From contig WGLZ01000029.1 in assembly GCA_016471375.1 (NCBI GenBank), positions 1-34,749 on the forward strand: DNA of 34,749 nucleotides, written 5' to 3'. Made by a program: the position numbers and the translations under genes. The notes below the pieces were generated by a model. The model was not told the DNA's origin. It did not search any database and saw nothing but the letters and a program-made list of their open reading frames with translations. Below are positions 12,101 to 19,201 of the stretch, piece by piece. Within the stretch, counting starts at the first letter, position 1. Each line of letters starts with the position of its first letter. This stretch comes from Cyanobacteria bacterium RI_101 (GTDB lineage Bacteria; Cyanobacteriota; Cyanobacteriia; Cyanobacteriales; Microcystaceae).

Positions 12101-13370
12101 CCCTAGTAACGATACTCTAATTGGTTTAGGCGGTAACGACCGCTTAGATGGGAAAGTCGGCGCCGACACAATGATTGGCGGACTGGGGAACGACACCTAC
12201 ATCGTCGATAACATCGGTGATACGGTCATTGAAAACCCCAATGAGGGTATCGACACTGTCCAAGCTTCCATCAACTACGCCCTCGGCGCTAACCTTGAAA
12301 ACCTGACCCTCGTCGGTAGCGCCGATATTAACGGAACTGGCAACACTCTTAATAACCGTATTACCGGCAACAACGGCAACAATATCCTCACCGGTTTAGA
12401 CGGAAACGACTCCCTAGACGGTAAGGAGGGCGCCGACGCCATGATTGGCGGACTGGGCAACGACGCCTACACCGTTGATAACATCGGTGATACGGTCATT
12501 GAAAACCTTGACGAAGGAACTGATACCGTTAAAGCTTCCATTGACTACTCCCTCGGCGCTAACCTTGAAAACCTGACCCTCGTCGGTAGCGCCGATATTA
12601 ACGGAACTGGCAACGCTCTTAATAACCGTATTACCGGCAACAACGGCAATAACATCCTCACCGGTTTAGACGGTAACGACCGCTTAGATGGAAAAGTCGG
12701 CGCCGACACAATGATTGGCGGACTGGGCAACGATACCTATACCGTTGATAACGCTGGAGACACGGTTACCGAAAACCTTGACGAAGGAACCGACGCCGTT
12801 AAATCCAGTGTTAACTACACCCTCGGCGCTAACCTCGAAAACCTGACCCTCGCCGGTAACGCCGATCTTAACGGAACTGGCAATGGTCTAAAAAACCGCC
12901 TTACCGGCAACACCGGCGCCAATATTCTTAACGGCGGCGCCGGCGCCGACATCCTGGCGGGCAAAGACGGTAACGACACCTTTGTCTTCCAATTCGGTGA
13001 ATCCACTGTTACAGCGCTAGACCGGATCAGCGACTTTGCCATCGGCGCCGATAAGATTGACCTCCTGACTCAAGGCGGCGCGGCAACCGGCGCTCCTGTC
13101 TCCTTTACCCGAGCCGCAGATAGCGCGACCGCAAATATTAACACAATCACTAATAACGTCTTTGCCGACGCCAACGGCGCCACTGCGGGCAATCAGGCGC
13201 TAGGACTTAACAGCGCCGCTTTAGTCAAAGCCAACACCGCCACTTACCTAATTATCAACGACGGGACGGCGGGCTTCCAAAGCGCCAACGATTTGGTGAT
13301 TAACCTTACCGGTATTACCGGAACTTTGCCGGCGCTAGGGTCTATTTCCGTTGCCAACTTCTTTGTCTAA
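180..13370 (+). CDS. Giant multidomain surface/secreted protein: RCC1-like repeats, CARDB, GH108 muramidase, S8 protease, RTX
   Basis: 4396 residues, no signal peptide. Approximate domains: 14-407 nine RCC1-like 42-residue repeats (DGSVVTWG core) plus a partial; 430-545 and 552-670 CARDB; 676-1025 CARDB split by two Calx-beta domains; 1030-1183 and 1186-1300 CARDB; 1308-1655 a second split CARDB; 1660-1780 CARDB; 1785-1895 PPC-like; 1898-1985 IPT-like; 2238-2400 GH108 muramidase with catalytic Glu E2250 in REGGY; 2420-2451 Pro/Asp linker; 2453-2735 DUF11-like then FnIII-like; 2740-3215 Ig-like, Calx-beta, SdrD B-like, Calx-beta; 3235-3555 subtilase with D3261 (IIDTGID), H3303 (HGSHVA) and S3480 (GGTSQATP); 3608-3956 three Calx-beta repeats; 3960-4275 RTX-like calcium-binding repeats; 4275-4396 C-terminal module shared with the GH9 enzyme downstream. 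Likely role: calcium-dependent adhesin or hydrolase exported by type I secretion (inference). The start has no clear ribosome-binding site, follows a transposase gene closely, and may not be native. Confidence 0.9.
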   Translation: MSIYAYCKSEMLPGGNSNSVSSQLASGVTQIFSTGSAFAALKSDGSVVTWGDSSYGGNSSSVSSQLASGVTQIFSTGRAFAALKSDGSVVTWGGSSYGGDSSSVSSQLASGVTQIFSNYRAFAALKSDGSVVTWGYSSWGGDSSSVSSCLTSGVTQIFSTYSAFAALKSDGSVVTWGDSSYGGNSSSVSSQLASGVTQIFSTEYAFAELKSDGSVVTWGGSSYGGDSSSVSSQLASGVTQIFSTSGAFAALKSDGSVVTWGGSSYGGNSSSVSSQLASGVTQIFSTSSAFAALKSDGSVVTWGDSSYGGNSSSVSSQLASGVTQIFSNSLAFAALKSDGSVVTWGGSSYGGDSSSVSSQLASGVTQIFSNYRAFAALKSDGSVVTWGDSSGGGNSSSVSSQLTSGVVSFADPFNDDRLVPSTVPSTVEVFPNLRVNSVTPPSAAFSEQEIEVEWTVINDGDKSTNAPFWFDEVWLSLDQELDQTDIYLGQRSNPNYLPSGESYRNSLTATLPRGINGNYYYLVVTDTDNRVKEKNEGDNLTASNLAEVELTPPADLRVTQVQAPNNAFSGRNVSITWTVTNEGERATQESSWVDEIFLSTDTTLNGNDISLSRLTRTGGLSAGGNYTRTETVTLPVDVNGQYYFIVKTDVDNQVYEYVFETNNTGFDSQPTNIVLSPPPDLEVEFVNVPETVEVAEGFTIEYQVSNLGTNFYLNEWEDGFYLSADLNFDPATDYFLDRVEPDLSPSLGTLLTKNIIVSESDSAPVDLSHVYLLLDYPFLISPSLETLPLTATEDDYYYGDVYDYGDMTVNAGNAVILEPDRLERGLLIRDDEVVEEPELFQLYFRGRDKDGNLISQRTIITIVDNDGPTGVPEVTVGDVVIHEFEYSGSIPIVLSRPSSETVTVTYQTQDLTARGGIDYTSLSNTVTFEPGEVVKNISLNVVQDYNTEEEETLELVITGVSGGVLADDRGLITIPANTGYGSQEYLVALPEDLRGQYYLVVVADDRDDIFELDNQNNIRFSDEPITITAPSEDLVVSRLTLNHSTVDVGTYLVANWTVTNAGSKATRFFAYGDDEYPELVDRIVLSQDNILGNDDDIVLAETGFTPDVLPSYASVFSDPSKYYAKNHISYLRAGDSFERNTRAALIPFNVAPGHYNLFLTTDSSGIIYEADETNNYAQIPITITRNLPDLDVIDIQAPSVAGSGLPFTVSWTVNNTGSDLFSNHNWYDRVYLSRDQVISQDDYQLGNRRVFQSYFDENNQYTVALESTIPSDAVGEYYVLVAADINGNVFETNNNNNVLASTALTTVVSSTYPDVVIENLELPATGISGQETSFDWTFNYAGERPRSNIKTNFYLSTDRTLNQYEDIYLGSNSSNFDVTRPTVYLNDITVAEGDGVVYLSITLDRPSYVPLRLGYSFNATEPNLYQDVIDPENELDIITIPAGMILINLPVKIVDDGIIEGNKSFSVTLTGLFDAGQVIYGKQEGLVTIIDDDSQGIPNISVGDVSVAETQKFAQIPIILDKASTQSITLNYTTQSGTAQAGLDFYHKTGTVTFAAGETVQNIAVDLIGDFSPENAETFSLVITDPSSGNIVDNTGTITITADDKSQNVANSTTVSVPRGLSGNYYLISQTDSLNKIEESGGENNNITVSDNPVDIILLPPADLTVTGINLLANSASVGNNITLNYTVANQGVDPAYGIWYDSIYLSSDPIWDIDDVKVGTIKQEREVFAGESYSSGGTFQVLGVATGDYYVLVRSDIRNQVPETNDNNNLRSSASLLTVEVQELSLDTPATGIIAQSEAVYYRVDIAEGESLLINFDGEFSTGFNELYVSYGEMPTRANFDYGYSEPVAVDQRVLVPTTEAGTYYILAYGNTVPDYMGSENGFNYTIEATTIDFSILDTNFGVGGTAGNRTIEINGNKFDLTTTATLKNEAGVSLAATSYYLVDSTQMYATFDLKQVDLGVYDVVIANGLGDSYTVKDGLNVIDTNSDGQFFSQILGPSSVRPNQLNSVKVVYANLGINDILTPIIYVSSPTGTPIGISSKQLVVDTQAFIVSPSKEPSQIIRPNETRTLSLVYESSTPLINFDIHIIRDDNSQIIDVDTLKENLSPIGWSKTEWEDLFSDYLLAQIDNLDQINGATFGELVTFISEVSRGFFNQEEEIISIGSVLKSVIDEYIIMSLSDEIGLVLDPLTGEPLERWNKIFYYYLLDTNISNSEISQNLLQSDQKFVTLAKASCGGNFEASLKEVLEREGGYVDNSKDPGGATNKGITQNTYDEYRKKKGWDKKNVKEISQDEVEAIYKTEYWDPSGAANLEPGLALVHFDASVNQGPNWATKALIQIQNDPNLKTTEQKITAYLKLRQDRYDDLIKKNSKLKTFEKGWDNRLEDIKEQAFALQCSCQSKTQSQSLELVIQSVESNQCKPPDDDPPDDDPPSPPSPPDHPPPDDYNPPVVISRDPNDILGPDGFGEENWVSANQPLNYTIRFENDAELATAPAQTVRITQQLDTDLDLSAFRLGNFGFGEYVFEIPNDQAVYQNRLDLTETLGVYVDVFAGIDILNGRAFWELTAIDPKTGELPANVLEGFLPPNEDGIEGEGFVTYTINANRNVESGAIVDAEAEIVFDINEPIITPAIFNTLDAEKPTSAITNLPTTTEETAFVVEWAGEDDPEGSGIRGYTIYVSANNGLFTPWLSNTSETEAIFRGQSGNTYEFYSVAIDNAGNWELIPSEADTFTTINSSDPDLTAPVILEFLNLPSANSFDPVAFLDVRFSEAINLDTFNANDLSLSRDGEPLSLDNRVTITPQGDNIYRIAGLSDFTTSPGAYSLQVNANGIEDNARNAGNETETVTFTINAPATPGVTIAQTGGNTAVTEGGNNDSYIIVLDAQPTAPVTVTLTVGNGIETNATSLTFDASNWNQSQIVTVTALDDAVPEGAQSATISHSVSSSDSNYNGLTVPNITVTLNDNDAELGGQVWLDSNGDGVKQDSENILSGWTVFLDNNNDGELNNNEPFLLTDANGAYRFADLRPGNYIVAQVLEAGHEQTYPIFNITTTAAAIPLSIPTIQFGNPLTLSDEYLYVSPADPAPGETLLNFNRAAYQVTENGAAVTEIVITRSGDLSETASVLVLLSNGTAEGCGCAASSTSNDFQNQTLSVTFAPGETAKILPVENAIFNNPNALRIRDDNKTEGDEYFTLQLSSPSNGATLGDNSAATVTILDNETVSASTTPSASPSNDAATALINLDDFWAHGRFANIAGQGYATVIIDTGIDLNHPLFGPDLDNNGIADKIIYQYDFADNDSDASDNNNHGSHVASIVAQIAPESNLIVLKVFGDDGSGYFADLEAALQWVNSNAATYNIASVNLSLGDSQNWTTEVGRYGIGDELAAIANQNILVAAAAGNSFYTFNSAPGLAYPAVDPNVISVGAVWADDFGSRAFGNGATDYATFADAIASFSQRHPLLDVFAPGILITGANATGGAISMGGTSQATPYISAIATLSQQIAQTYLGRELTLSEFKFLLDTTSDLIIDGDDEADNVVNTGSSYPRLNVLALGEAILTLGDGSQGSQSGNTGNDGAGDSPYAPVNTVSLVHTVTLGAGQVLENLNFGNQETITPQPGTIQFSNSAYSVNEDGTVVTAITLTRTGGSDGAVSVTLTPSNGTATSPADFDNTAITVNFADGETSKTVTVPIVDDTTVENNETVNLTLSNATNGAVLGTQTTAVLTIVDNDVAQPGTIQFSNSAYSVNENGTVVTAITLTRTGGSDGAVSVTLTPSNGAATSPADFDNTDITVNFADGETSKTVAVPIVDDTTVENNETVNLTLSNATNGAVLGTQTTAVLTIVDNDVAQPGSIEFSNSAYSVNEDGTVVTAITLTRTGGSDGAVSVTLTPSNGIATSPADFDNTDITVNFADGETSKTVAVPIVDDTTVENNETVNLTLSNATNGAVLGTQTTAVLTIIDNDSSSGGNTITGTEGNDRLNGAPSNDTLIGLGGNDRLDGKVGADTMIGGLGNDTYIVDNIGDTVIENPNEGIDTVQASINYALGANLENLTLVGSADINGTGNTLNNRITGNNGNNILTGLDGNDSLDGKEGADAMIGGLGNDAYTVDNIGDTVIENLDEGTDTVKASIDYSLGANLENLTLVGSADINGTGNALNNRITGNNGNNILTGLDGNDRLDGKVGADTMIGGLGNDTYTVDNAGDTVTENLDEGTDAVKSSVNYTLGANLENLTLAGNADLNGTGNGLKNRLTGNTGANILNGGAGADILAGKDGNDTFVFQFGESTVTALDRISDFAIGADKIDLLTQGGAATGAPVSFTRAADSATANINTITNNVFADANGATAGNQALGLNSAALVKANTATYLIINDGTAGFQSANDLVINLTGITGTLPALGSISVANFFV
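219..1400 (+). repeat. 126-bp tandem repeat array encoding RCC1-like units
   Basis: Nine full 126-bp units (42 codons) and a partial tenth. Each runs GG[N/D][17 protein letters not shown], a variable triplet, [15 protein letters not shown], x-SS-x. Outside a few positions the DNA is almost identical between units. The variable codons start at 279, 405, 531, 657, 783, 909, 1035, 1161 and 1287. They read TGS, TGR, NYR, TYS, TEY, TSG, TSS, NSL and NYR. The residue after WG (D, G or Y) covaries with the N/D at the start of the next unit. Confidence 0.95.
7440..7496 (+). repeat. Pro/Asp-rich linker microsatellite
   Basis: Two exact copies of the 15-mer ccaccagatgatgat are followed by ccatcacca-type triplets, all in frame. 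They encode PPDDD twice and then PPSPPSPPD. This marks the boundary between the A+T-rich first part of the giant gene and its later part. Low complexity makes it prone to slippage in 3-bp steps that keep the frame. Confidence 0.9.
11004..12047 (+). repeat. Three near-identical 348-bp Calx-beta repeats
   Basis: Units begin at 11004, 11352 and 11700, each opening QPG[T/S]I. Each encodes a 116-residue Calx-beta domain ending VLTI[V/I]DND. DNA differences are few, which points to recent duplication or gene conversion. Calx-beta domains bind calcium and form rigid rods in adhesins. Confidence 0.95.
12132..12941 (+). repeat. Three 270-bp RTX-like calcium-binding repeats
   Basis: Units start at 12132, 12402 and 12672. 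Each 90-residue unit has a GGxGxD-type calcium nonapeptide region ([14 protein letters not shown]) followed by a beta-roll stretch around [10 protein letters not shown] and INGTGN. The same 'ENLTL..GTGN' signature recurs in the GH9 enzyme at 19202-21601. RTX repeats fold on extracellular calcium and are typical of type I secretion substrates. Confidence 0.9.
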
Positions 13371-13398
13371 GTTGATTTAAATCAGGCTAACGGCTTGC

Positions 13399-13428
13399 GC
13401 TTCAGGGGACGGCAATGCCCTCTGAAGC
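13399..13428 (+). terminator. Hairpin downstream of the giant gene
   Basis: The inverted repeat GCTTCAG/CTGAAGC is extended by GG/CC across a G-T wobble. It lies 29 bp after the giant gene's stop. No T-run follows, so it is a candidate terminator or RNA-stabilising hairpin only. Confidence 0.4.
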
Positions 13429-13459
13429 CGATATATAGCGTATACTTCCGTTCCGTTGC

Positions 13460-13478
13460 AAGCGCCGGTTAGGCGCTT
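13460..13478. terminator. Perfect hairpin between convergent genes
   Basis: AAGCGCC pairs with GGCGCTT across a 5-nt loop, directly before the stop codon (13483) of the minus-strand recombinase-like gene. Its position between two convergent genes fits a bidirectional terminator. There is no long T-run. Confidence 0.4.
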
Positions 13479-13482
13479 TATG

Positions 13483-13932
13483 CTAAATACCCCAAACATC
13501 CTCCATGTCTTCATTTGACGGGTCATCGTATCGCTTAAGAGTTTCAAGCCATTCTGGCATCTCCTCTTTTATTGTCGCTTTCAGTTCAGTTAAATCATCT
13601 TGATCTATCAACCCTTTATAAAGCAAGAATGTGTAAAACTTCGTAAGGCTAGTTGCATTACTCTTTATACTTGACTTGCTTGCCCACATCGCCTTTTTGA
13701 TGAACCAATATCCTAAAAACATATCTATACTATCGATACCTTCTTCAGGTTTAACTGGATCTTCGTAGAGTAGATATTCATTGATATAAAAATCAATATT
13801 TGAAATATGATTATTTATCGTTTTTTCTGACAGATTTGATGATTGAAGCCAACTCTTGAAATCATTTAGTAATTGATTATTTGAACTTCTAATTCTTTTA
13901 CAAACAGCTTCATACTTCGCATAATCATCCAT
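13483..13932 (-). CDS. Orphan SAM-like core-binding domain protein (tyrosine-recombinase N-terminal type)
   Basis: 149 residues. The segment from about residue 20 to 110 (LLNDFKSWLQ...LSEKTINNHISNIDFYIN...LTKFYTFLLYKGLI) has the pattern of the SAM-like core-binding domain that precedes the catalytic domain in tyrosine recombinases. The protein ends soon after, in an acidic tail, with no R..HxxR..Y catalytic domain. From memory, stand-alone proteins of this form occur in many bacteria, so it need not be a fragment. AAGGA lies 7 nt before the ATG, supporting a genuine start. It is A+T-rich relative to zds next door, which suggests transfer. Its role is unknown; it may bind DNA without cutting it. 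Confidence 0.75.
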   Translation of the reverse strand: MDDYAKYEAVCKRIRSSNNQLLNDFKSWLQSSNLSEKTINNHISNIDFYINEYLLYEDPVKPEEGIDSIDMFLGYWFIKKAMWASKSSIKSNATSLTKFYTFLLYKGLIDQDDLTELKATIKEEMPEWLETLKRYDDPSNEDMEDVWGI

Positions 13933-14360
13933 AACTAATTCCTTGATTTTATCAATCCTATTTTTTTACGCTTGACTAGAGATTAGACGAAAACTTCCCA
14001 TCTAACGCTCCCCACGGTAACAATATGTGGAAACTTTCGGCATATCACCCCATTTTGAGATGATTTCAAGAAGTTTTCCGTATATCACTCCTATGAGCGT
14101 GTTAGACAGATTGCCGTACTAAAAGTGACCTGCTTTGAACAGAACCTCCAGCGCCGACAAGCGCCGTTTTCAGAAATATAGCGCCGATTTCCCGGACTGA
14201 CACAACTCCGTAACAAAACTTTACCAACGCCAAGCCACCTCTAGCCAGTATCCCCGAGGGAGGCGACCGCCGCTCTCGCTCTTTCAGGACGGGGCGCCGC
14301 CGGGGCCATCGGTTATAATCCGTAAGCACACTATTTTTCACGAAGGATAACTGAGAGCGT
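13933..14360. other. Intergenic region with 40-bp-period repeats and the zds leader
   Basis: No convincing gene. Three degenerate 21-nt segments starting at 13991, 14031 and 14071 (pattern aaactttc..atatcac.cc) recur at exact 40-bp spacing; the last two are the most alike. The zds leader follows, with a perfect -10 box TATAAT at 14314-14319 and no obvious -35. AAGGA at 14343-14347 lies 13 nt from the zds ATG. Confidence 0.5.
14314..14319 (+). promoter_or_regulatory. Candidate -10 box of the zds promoter
   Basis: A consensus TATAAT lies 41 bp upstream of the zds start. The expected -35 region is G+C-rich and unlike TTGACA, so the promoter may depend on an activator. Inferred from sequence alone. 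Confidence 0.45.
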
Positions 14361-15791
14361 ATGCGAGGGGTGATCATCGGCGCCGGTCTGGCGGGTCTGT
14401 CTACCGCGGTGGCCTTGGCGGACGCGGGCTGGGAGGTGGAAATTTTCGAGTCCCGCCCCTTTGTGGGGGGTAAGGTGGGCAGTTGGGTAGATAAAGAAGG
14501 GAACCATGTCGAGATGGGTCTCCACGTCTTCTTTGGCTGTTACTATAACCTCTTCGCGCTGATGGAAAAGGTCGGCGCTTTGCAAAATCTGCGCTTGAAG
14601 CAACACACCCATACGTTTGTGAATCGGGGCGGCCGTCTGGGGGAACTGGATTTTCGCTTTTTTACCGGAGCGCCGTTCCACGGACTCAAGGCTTTTTTTA
14701 CCACCTCTCAACTCTCGCCCCAGGATAAGGTGGCCAATTCCTTGGCGCTGGGCACCAGTCCTTTAGTGCGGGGCTTAGTGGATTTTGACGGCGCCATGGC
14801 GACGATTCGGGAATTAGACCGGGTCAGTTTTGCCGATTGGTTCCTGAAACAGGGGGGCAACGAAGGGAGCCTGAAAAAAATGTGGGACCCCATCGCCTAC
14901 GCCCTCGGGTTTATCGACACTCGGGCCATTTCCGCCCGCTGTATGTTGACCATTTTCCAATTTTTCGCCGCCCGCACGGAGGCGTCGGTTCTGCGGATGC
15001 TGGAAGGCTCGCCCCAGGAATACCTCCATCAACCGATTTTGAATTATCTGGAAGCCAGGGGCGCCAAAATTCACACCCGTCGCCAAGTTCGGGAAATTCA
15101 TACCGAGGAAGAAAACGGCGCCGTTAAAATTACCGGCCTCAGCGTGGCCAACGGCGCCGAAACAGAGACCGTGACCGCGGACGCCTATATTTGCGCCTGC
15201 GATGTGCCGGGGGTGCAACGGCTTTTGCCGGAAGCCTGGCGGCGCTGGGATCTGTTTGACAATATTTATAAACTCGAAACCGTGCCAGTCGCCACGGTGC
15301 AACTGCGTTTTGACGGTTGGGTGACGGAATTAAACGACCCGGAAAAACGGAAGCAACTCCAGCAGGCCGTGGGTTTGGATAACTTGCTCTACACCCCCGA
15401 CGCCGATTTTTCCTGCTTTGCCGATTTAGCTTTAACCAGTCCCGCGGATTATTTCCGGGAAGGCGAAGGGTCTTTATTGCAATTGGTCTTGACTCCCGGC
15501 GATCCCTTTATTAAGGAAAATAACGAAGCCATCGCCTATCGCATCGTCAAACAGGTTAAATCCCTCTTTCCCTCGGCGGCGGAGTTAAACGTAACCTGGT
15601 TTAACGTCGTCAAACTGGCCCAATCCCTGTATAAAGAAGCGCCGGGAATGGACGTCTATCGCCCCAGCCAAAGTACCCCCATTCCTAACTTTTTCCTGGC
15701 GGGGAGCTACACCCAACAGGACTACATCGACAGTATGGAAGGCGCGGCCCTATCGGGCAAACAGGCCGCCGCGGCGGTTTTAAACGCCTAG
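14361..15791 (+). CDS. zds: 9,9'-di-cis-zeta-carotene desaturase
   Basis: 476 residues, the usual length for the cyanobacterial/plant CrtQ-Zds family. It converts 9,9'-di-cis-zeta-carotene to prolycopene via neurosporene, using a plastoquinone-linked FAD at the membrane. The N-terminal dinucleotide-binding motif is [20 protein letters not shown] (residues 4-23), followed by the FAD-loop glycines FVGGKVGSW. The interior [20 protein letters not shown] segment and the C-terminal FAD signature [17 protein letters not shown] are typical of Zds rather than phytoene desaturase. It is transcribed alone and converges on the methyltransferase gene, with C/G-rich hairpins between. G+C and GGCGCC content match the housekeeping genes of the window. 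Confidence 0.95.
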   Translation: MRGVIIGAGLAGLSTAVALADAGWEVEIFESRPFVGGKVGSWVDKEGNHVEMGLHVFFGCYYNLFALMEKVGALQNLRLKQHTHTFVNRGGRLGELDFRFFTGAPFHGLKAFFTTSQLSPQDKVANSLALGTSPLVRGLVDFDGAMATIRELDRVSFADWFLKQGGNEGSLKKMWDPIAYALGFIDTRAISARCMLTIFQFFAARTEASVLRMLEGSPQEYLHQPILNYLEARGAKIHTRRQVREIHTEEENGAVKITGLSVANGAETETVTADAYICACDVPGVQRLLPEAWRRWDLFDNIYKLETVPVATVQLRFDGWVTELNDPEKRKQLQQAVGLDNLLYTPDADFSCFADLALTSPADYFREGEGSLLQLVLTPGDPFIKENNEAIAYRIVKQVKSLFPSAAELNVTWFNVVKLAQSLYKEAPGMDVYRPSQSTPIPNFFLAGSYTQQDYIDSMEGAALSGKQAAAAVLNA

Positions 15792-15800
15792 CCCCCCCAG

Positions 15801-15818
15801 CCCCCCAACTTTGGGGGG
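15801..15818. terminator. C6/G6 hairpin after zds
   Basis: CCCCCCAA and TTGGGGGG form an 8-bp inverted repeat 9 bp past the zds stop, followed by agtttggagttt. It could terminate zds. It belongs to the short 'cccccaa..ttggggg' repeats often dispersed in cyanobacterial genomes (from memory). Confidence 0.5.
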
Positions 15819-15844
15819 AGTTTGGAGTTTCCCTCAGTTCAAAG

Positions 15845-15862
15845 TCCCCCAGAATTGGGGGA
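15845..15862. terminator. Second C5/G5 hairpin between zds and the methyltransferase gene
   Basis: TCCCCCA and TGGGGGA form a perfect 7-bp stem around GAAT. It lies 20 bp beyond the stop of the minus-strand methyltransferase gene, so it probably serves that transcript. It is the same repeat type as the hairpin at 15801. Confidence 0.45.
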
Positions 15863-15882
15863 TTTAGAGGGCAAATGAACTC

Positions 15883-16674
15883 TTAACCACAGCAGGCCCG
15901 CTTCAGCGCCGGATTTTTGTCGGCCCGCGCAGTCATGGAGCGAAAAACGACGCCGTCCACGATGCGCCAGGGTTCCTCCCGGCGCTCTAGGATTTCCACT
16001 CGCTCAAAACCCGCCTGGATAAAAGCGCCGAGAAAGTCCTCTGCCTGAAAAGCGCCGGCGATACAGCCGCTCCAAAGTTCCGGGTCGGAGCGAATGGCGT
16101 CCGTCGGCGCCGTGTCGCAGACAATATCGGCGATGACGGCCCGCCCCCCCGGTTTTAAGACCCGCCAAATTTCCCGGAAAAGCTGGGCCTTATCCTCGGG
16201 ACGCACGAGGTTTAAAACGCAGTTAGAGACGACAACATCGACACTGGCGTCGGGGATGAGGATCTCGCCCGGCGCTTCTAAATTCGTCGCCAAATCCTGA
16301 ATTTTGCCCTTGAGAAAACGGACGTTATCATAGCCCAATTTTTCCGCCATTTCCGGTTGATATCTGCGGGCTAAACTTAACATCTCGTCGTTAAAATCTA
16401 CCCCCAACACTTGCCCCTGCGCTCCCACTTTTTGGGACAGAATATAGCAAATTTTACCGGCGCCGGAACCCAGATCCAACACCGTTTCCCCGCTTTGGAC
16501 ATAGCGGCTAGGGTCGCCGCACCCGTAGTCCTTGGCTTGGATTTCCGCGGGGATCAGTGCCAAATAATCGGCGTCGTAGGCCGTGGGGCAACAGAGACTC
16601 GGTTCCACGGTTTTCGCGCCCGCCTGGTAACGGGCCAGAACTTCGGCTTCGACGTCAAAGGGGAGGGGCTTCAT
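15883..16674 (-). CDS. ArsM-like SAM-dependent methyltransferase
   Basis: 263 residues with a class I SAM-binding motif (VLDLGSGAG, residues 65-73; acidic loop GVDFND at 91-96; VSNCVLNL at 149-156). Three cysteines, C52 (YGCG), C152 (SNC) and C204 (GCIAGA), match in context and spacing the three As(III)-binding cysteines of ArsM arsenite methyltransferases. Extra Cys pairs occur at C28-C29 and C261-C262. The likely reaction is methylation of arsenite; a methyltransferase for another thiol-reactive substrate is possible. The ATG overlaps the accC stop as ATGA, so the two are probably co-transcribed and translationally coupled. No ArsR site, arsenate reductase or arsenite pump gene is nearby. 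Confidence 0.8.
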   Translation of the reverse strand: MKPLPFDVEAEVLARYQAGAKTVEPSLCCPTAYDADYLALIPAEIQAKDYGCGDPSRYVQSGETVLDLGSGAGKICYILSQKVGAQGQVLGVDFNDEMLSLARRYQPEMAEKLGYDNVRFLKGKIQDLATNLEAPGEILIPDASVDVVVSNCVLNLVRPEDKAQLFREIWRVLKPGGRAVIADIVCDTAPTDAIRSDPELWSGCIAGAFQAEDFLGAFIQAGFERVEILERREEPWRIVDGVVFRSMTARADKNPALKRACCG

Positions 16675-18020
16675 GGCGGGGTTAGGTGTTCCTCAATAAA
16701 ATTGGTATAGACATCGCCCGCCAAAAAAGCGGGGGTTTGCAAAATGCGTTGGTGAAAATCGATAGTGGTGGGAATGCCGGTGATGGCGCACTCCCGTAAC
16801 GCCCGGCCCATGCGTTTAATGGCCAGATCGCGATTGGGGCCCCAGACGATCAGTTTGCCAATGAGGGAATCATAATAGGCCGGGATCTCGTAGTCCGTAT
16901 AAACGTGGGAATCCATGCGGACGCCGGGGCCGCCGGGGGGCAAGTAACCGTTAATCCGGCCGGGGTGGGGGCGAAAATTATGATCGGGATCTTCGGCGTT
17001 GATGCGGCATTCGATGGCGTGGCCGTGAAACTGCACCTGGGATTGGTTAAAGCCTAATTTTTCCCCCTGGGCGATACGAATTTGCTCCCGGATTAGGTCT
17101 AAGCCCGTAATCATCTCCGTCACGGGATGCTCCACCTGAATGCGGGTGTTCATTTCCATGAAATAAAAGTTGCCCTTAATATCCACCAGAAATTCCACCG
17201 TGCCGGCGCCGACGTAGTGAATCGACTTGGCGGCTTTAACGGCGGCTTCCCCCATTTTTTTGCGGAGGTGGGGCGTTAAAAAAGGACTCGGCGCCTCTTC
17301 CAGCAGTTTTTGATGTCGGCGCTGGATGGAGCAGTCCCGCTCCCCGAGGTGAACCACGTTGCCATAGCTGTCCGCCAGGATTTGAAACTCGATGTGGCGG
17401 GGCTTTTCGATGAATTTTTCTAAATAAACCCCGGCGTTGCCAAAGGCCGCCTCCGCTTCCCCTTGGGCCGCTTGAAAGAGGCGAGACAATTCTCCTTCCG
17501 CCCGCACCAAGCGCATCCCCCGACCGCCGCCCCCCGCCGTGGCTTTGATAATCACCGGATAGCCGATGTCCGCCGCGATTTTCAGGGCGCTTTCCTCCGA
17601 GTCGATCAGCCCTGGACTCCCCGGCACCGTGGGCACCCCGGCCCGTTGCATGGTCTTTTTAGCCGTGGATTTATCCCCCATGGCCCGGATGGCTTCCGGA
17701 GAGGGGCCGATAAAAGCCAACTGATGGTCGGCGCAAATTTCGGCAAAGCGGGCGTTTTCCGCCAAAAACCCATAGCCGGGGTGAATAGCGCCGGCGTTGC
17801 GGGTCAGCGCCGCGGCGATGATGTTGGGAATATTCAGATAGCTTTTGCTACTTTGGGGCGGGCCAATGCAGACGCTCTCATCCGCCAGTTGAACATGGAG
17901 CGCCTGACGGTCAATGGTGGAATGAACGGCGACGGTGGCGATGCCCAGTTCCTCGCAACTATGCAATATGCGCAGGGCGATCTCGCCCCGATTGGCAATG
18001 AGAATTTTGTCGAATGGCAT
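16671..18020 (-). CDS. accC: Acetyl-CoA carboxylase, biotin carboxylase subunit
   Basis: It carries out ATP-dependent carboxylation of biotin on AccB, the first half-reaction of malonyl-CoA synthesis. The frame could begin with TTG at 18062, but the ATG at 18020 ([15 protein letters not shown]) gives 449 residues, the normal AccC length, and matches the family N-terminus, so I use it. Seen: the biotin carboxylase N-domain with [10 protein letters not shown], the ATP-grasp glycine loop GGGGRGM (163-169), and the catalytic/biotin-binding segment [14 protein letters not shown], followed by the C-terminal domain. No classical ribosome-binding site is visible. It is followed with a 4-bp overlap by the ArsM-like gene. 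accB is not adjacent. Confidence 0.95.
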   Translation of the reverse strand: MPFDKILIANRGEIALRILHSCEELGIATVAVHSTIDRQALHVQLADESVCIGPPQSSKSYLNIPNIIAAALTRNAGAIHPGYGFLAENARFAEICADHQLAFIGPSPEAIRAMGDKSTAKKTMQRAGVPTVPGSPGLIDSEESALKIAADIGYPVIIKATAGGGGRGMRLVRAEGELSRLFQAAQGEAEAAFGNAGVYLEKFIEKPRHIEFQILADSYGNVVHLGERDCSIQRRHQKLLEEAPSPFLTPHLRKKMGEAAVKAAKSIHYVGAGTVEFLVDIKGNFYFMEMNTRIQVEHPVTEMITGLDLIREQIRIAQGEKLGFNQSQVQFHGHAIECRINAEDPDHNFRPHPGRINGYLPPGGPGVRMDSHVYTDYEIPAYYDSLIGKLIVWGPNRDLAIKRMGRALRECAITGIPTTIDFHQRILQTPAFLAGDVYTNFIEEHLTPP

Positions 18021-18155
18021 AGGCGCTGGGCGGCTGGGCGGCGGCTGAAATCGGTTAAACAACGGCGCTGGTTTAGATAAAATCCCCAGATGCCATCATA
18101 GCCATCTCGGGGGAAGGAACACAAGGGAGGGAAAAAGGGGAGGACGTAATTATTA

Positions 18156-18671
18156 TCAAAATTGTAAATAATACATAGCTCGACTCAATAATTCCCCGTC
18201 CCACCCCAGGCGCCGTTGCAAGTCCGCCAGATCCGCGAAAGCGCCGCCCCGTTGCCGTTCCCGGAATAACGCCTCCGCTAGGGCGGGGGTTAGACAGGGC
18301 AGAGCCAGCAATTGAGCTTCAGACGCCGAGTTCACCGGAATCCGGCGGGGAGCGAGGGAACTGTCCGGGTCTCGGTAGGTAAAAAAAAGAATGGGGGCGT
18401 AGGGTTCGAGGCGGTGTTCCGGCAGACCCAGCGCCGCCGCCAGGTCTTCTAAACAGAGAAACTGCACGCCGCCCTGAGTTAATGCCGTCAACTGCCGGGC
18501 CTGATGGATCGAAAATCCCGGTAGCCGTAGCCAATCGTCCACCGACGCTTCGTTAACCACCACCCGAGCGCCTAACTGGGCCGCCAGCGCCACTTCCTCC
18601 AGGTTGCGAAACCGGCAAAATGGCTCGGACTGGAGACGGCGCCGGAGCGCCTGACGGCGGAGGTTAAACAT
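18156..18671 (-). CDS. Helix-hairpin-helix (ComEA-like) protein
   Basis: 171 residues. Two helix-hairpin-helix-like segments are visible: one around VVVNEASVDDWLRLPGFSIH (residues 37-56) and one near IPVNSASEAQLLALPCLTPA, where 'N-A-S...LL.LP.(I)...A..I...R...F....DL' follows the ComEA/PsbU pattern. Such domains bind DNA backbone non-specifically; in cyanobacteria they also occur in proteins unrelated to competence. No signal peptide is seen, so periplasmic ComEA function is doubtful. It starts 6 bp after the stop of the TM2 gene, implying an operon. Confidence 0.75.
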   Translation of the reverse strand: MFNLRRQALRRRLQSEPFCRFRNLEEVALAAQLGARVVVNEASVDDWLRLPGFSIHQARQLTALTQGGVQFLCLEDLAAALGLPEHRLEPYAPILFFTYRDPDSSLAPRRIPVNSASEAQLLALPCLTPALAEALFRERQRGGAFADLADLQRRLGWDGELLSRAMYYLQF

Positions 18672-18677
18672 GGGGCT

Positions 18678-19049
18678 TTAAACGGGGCGCTCTAGCAGTT
18701 GACGGCGCTTTTGCTCAAATTCGTAGTCCGACATCAAGCCTTCCGCCCGCAGTTTTTCTAGTTCCCGCAGGTTATCGGCCAAACTGGCCACCGCCTGGGG
18801 CGCCGAGAGGGCGTTGTATTGTTCGTTAAAGCTCTCTTCCCCCTGCACCAGGTACCAGACGGCGTCGATGGCGCAGGCCACCCGGGGCATGGGGGTCTGC
18901 CACAGCAGGAGATAAATAGCGCCCCAGAGGGGTTGTCCGAGGTAAAACTTATGGAGACCCGCTACCGGCCAGGGTAACAGCGCCGAGAGAAGCGCCAAGG
19001 CGACGGCGCCGAAGCGGCTTTTGGGTCGGTTGAGGAGGGAAGCCAGCAT
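18678..19049 (-). CDS. TM2-domain and SHOCT-like membrane protein
   Basis: 123 residues. Residues 13-70 form a TM2 domain: two hydrophobic segments joined by a short loop with LHKFYLGQPLWGAIYLL, where GxHxFYLGx is the hallmark. Residues 92-121 (LRELEKLRAEGLMSDYEFEQKRRQLL) have the SHOCT pattern of a short C-terminal helix pair with L..L...G..t..EFe..K..LL. Function is unknown in bacteria; the domain order is a common one. It is the first gene of a two-gene unit with the helix-hairpin-helix gene. Confidence 0.8.
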   Translation of the reverse strand: MLASLLNRPKSRFGAVALALLSALLPWPVAGLHKFYLGQPLWGAIYLLLWQTPMPRVACAIDAVWYLVQGEESFNEQYNALSAPQAVASLADNLRELEKLRAEGLMSDYEFEQKRRQLLERPV

Positions 19050-19201
19050 GGATTCGGGGAAACCCTAGGGAACGAGTTTGGGGGTATTTTAAAGTTGCCC
19101 GCCGGATTTCGTCAATTCAGAGGCGGTTTAAAAAGATGGGTCGCGGGTTCAGCCATAGAGCGCCGAGCGGAGGGAGATTTCTGGAACTGACAGACCTATT
19201 A

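Noticed and set aside
11036-13042. Serial minus-strand frames of 60-75 codons
   Set aside because: They repeat with the 348-bp and 270-bp periods of the coding strand and are shadows of the Calx-beta and RTX repeats.
18021-18062. TTG start giving accC 14 extra residues
   Set aside because: The extra residues are Pro-rich and unlike AccC; the ATG at 18020 gives the exact family N-terminus and length.
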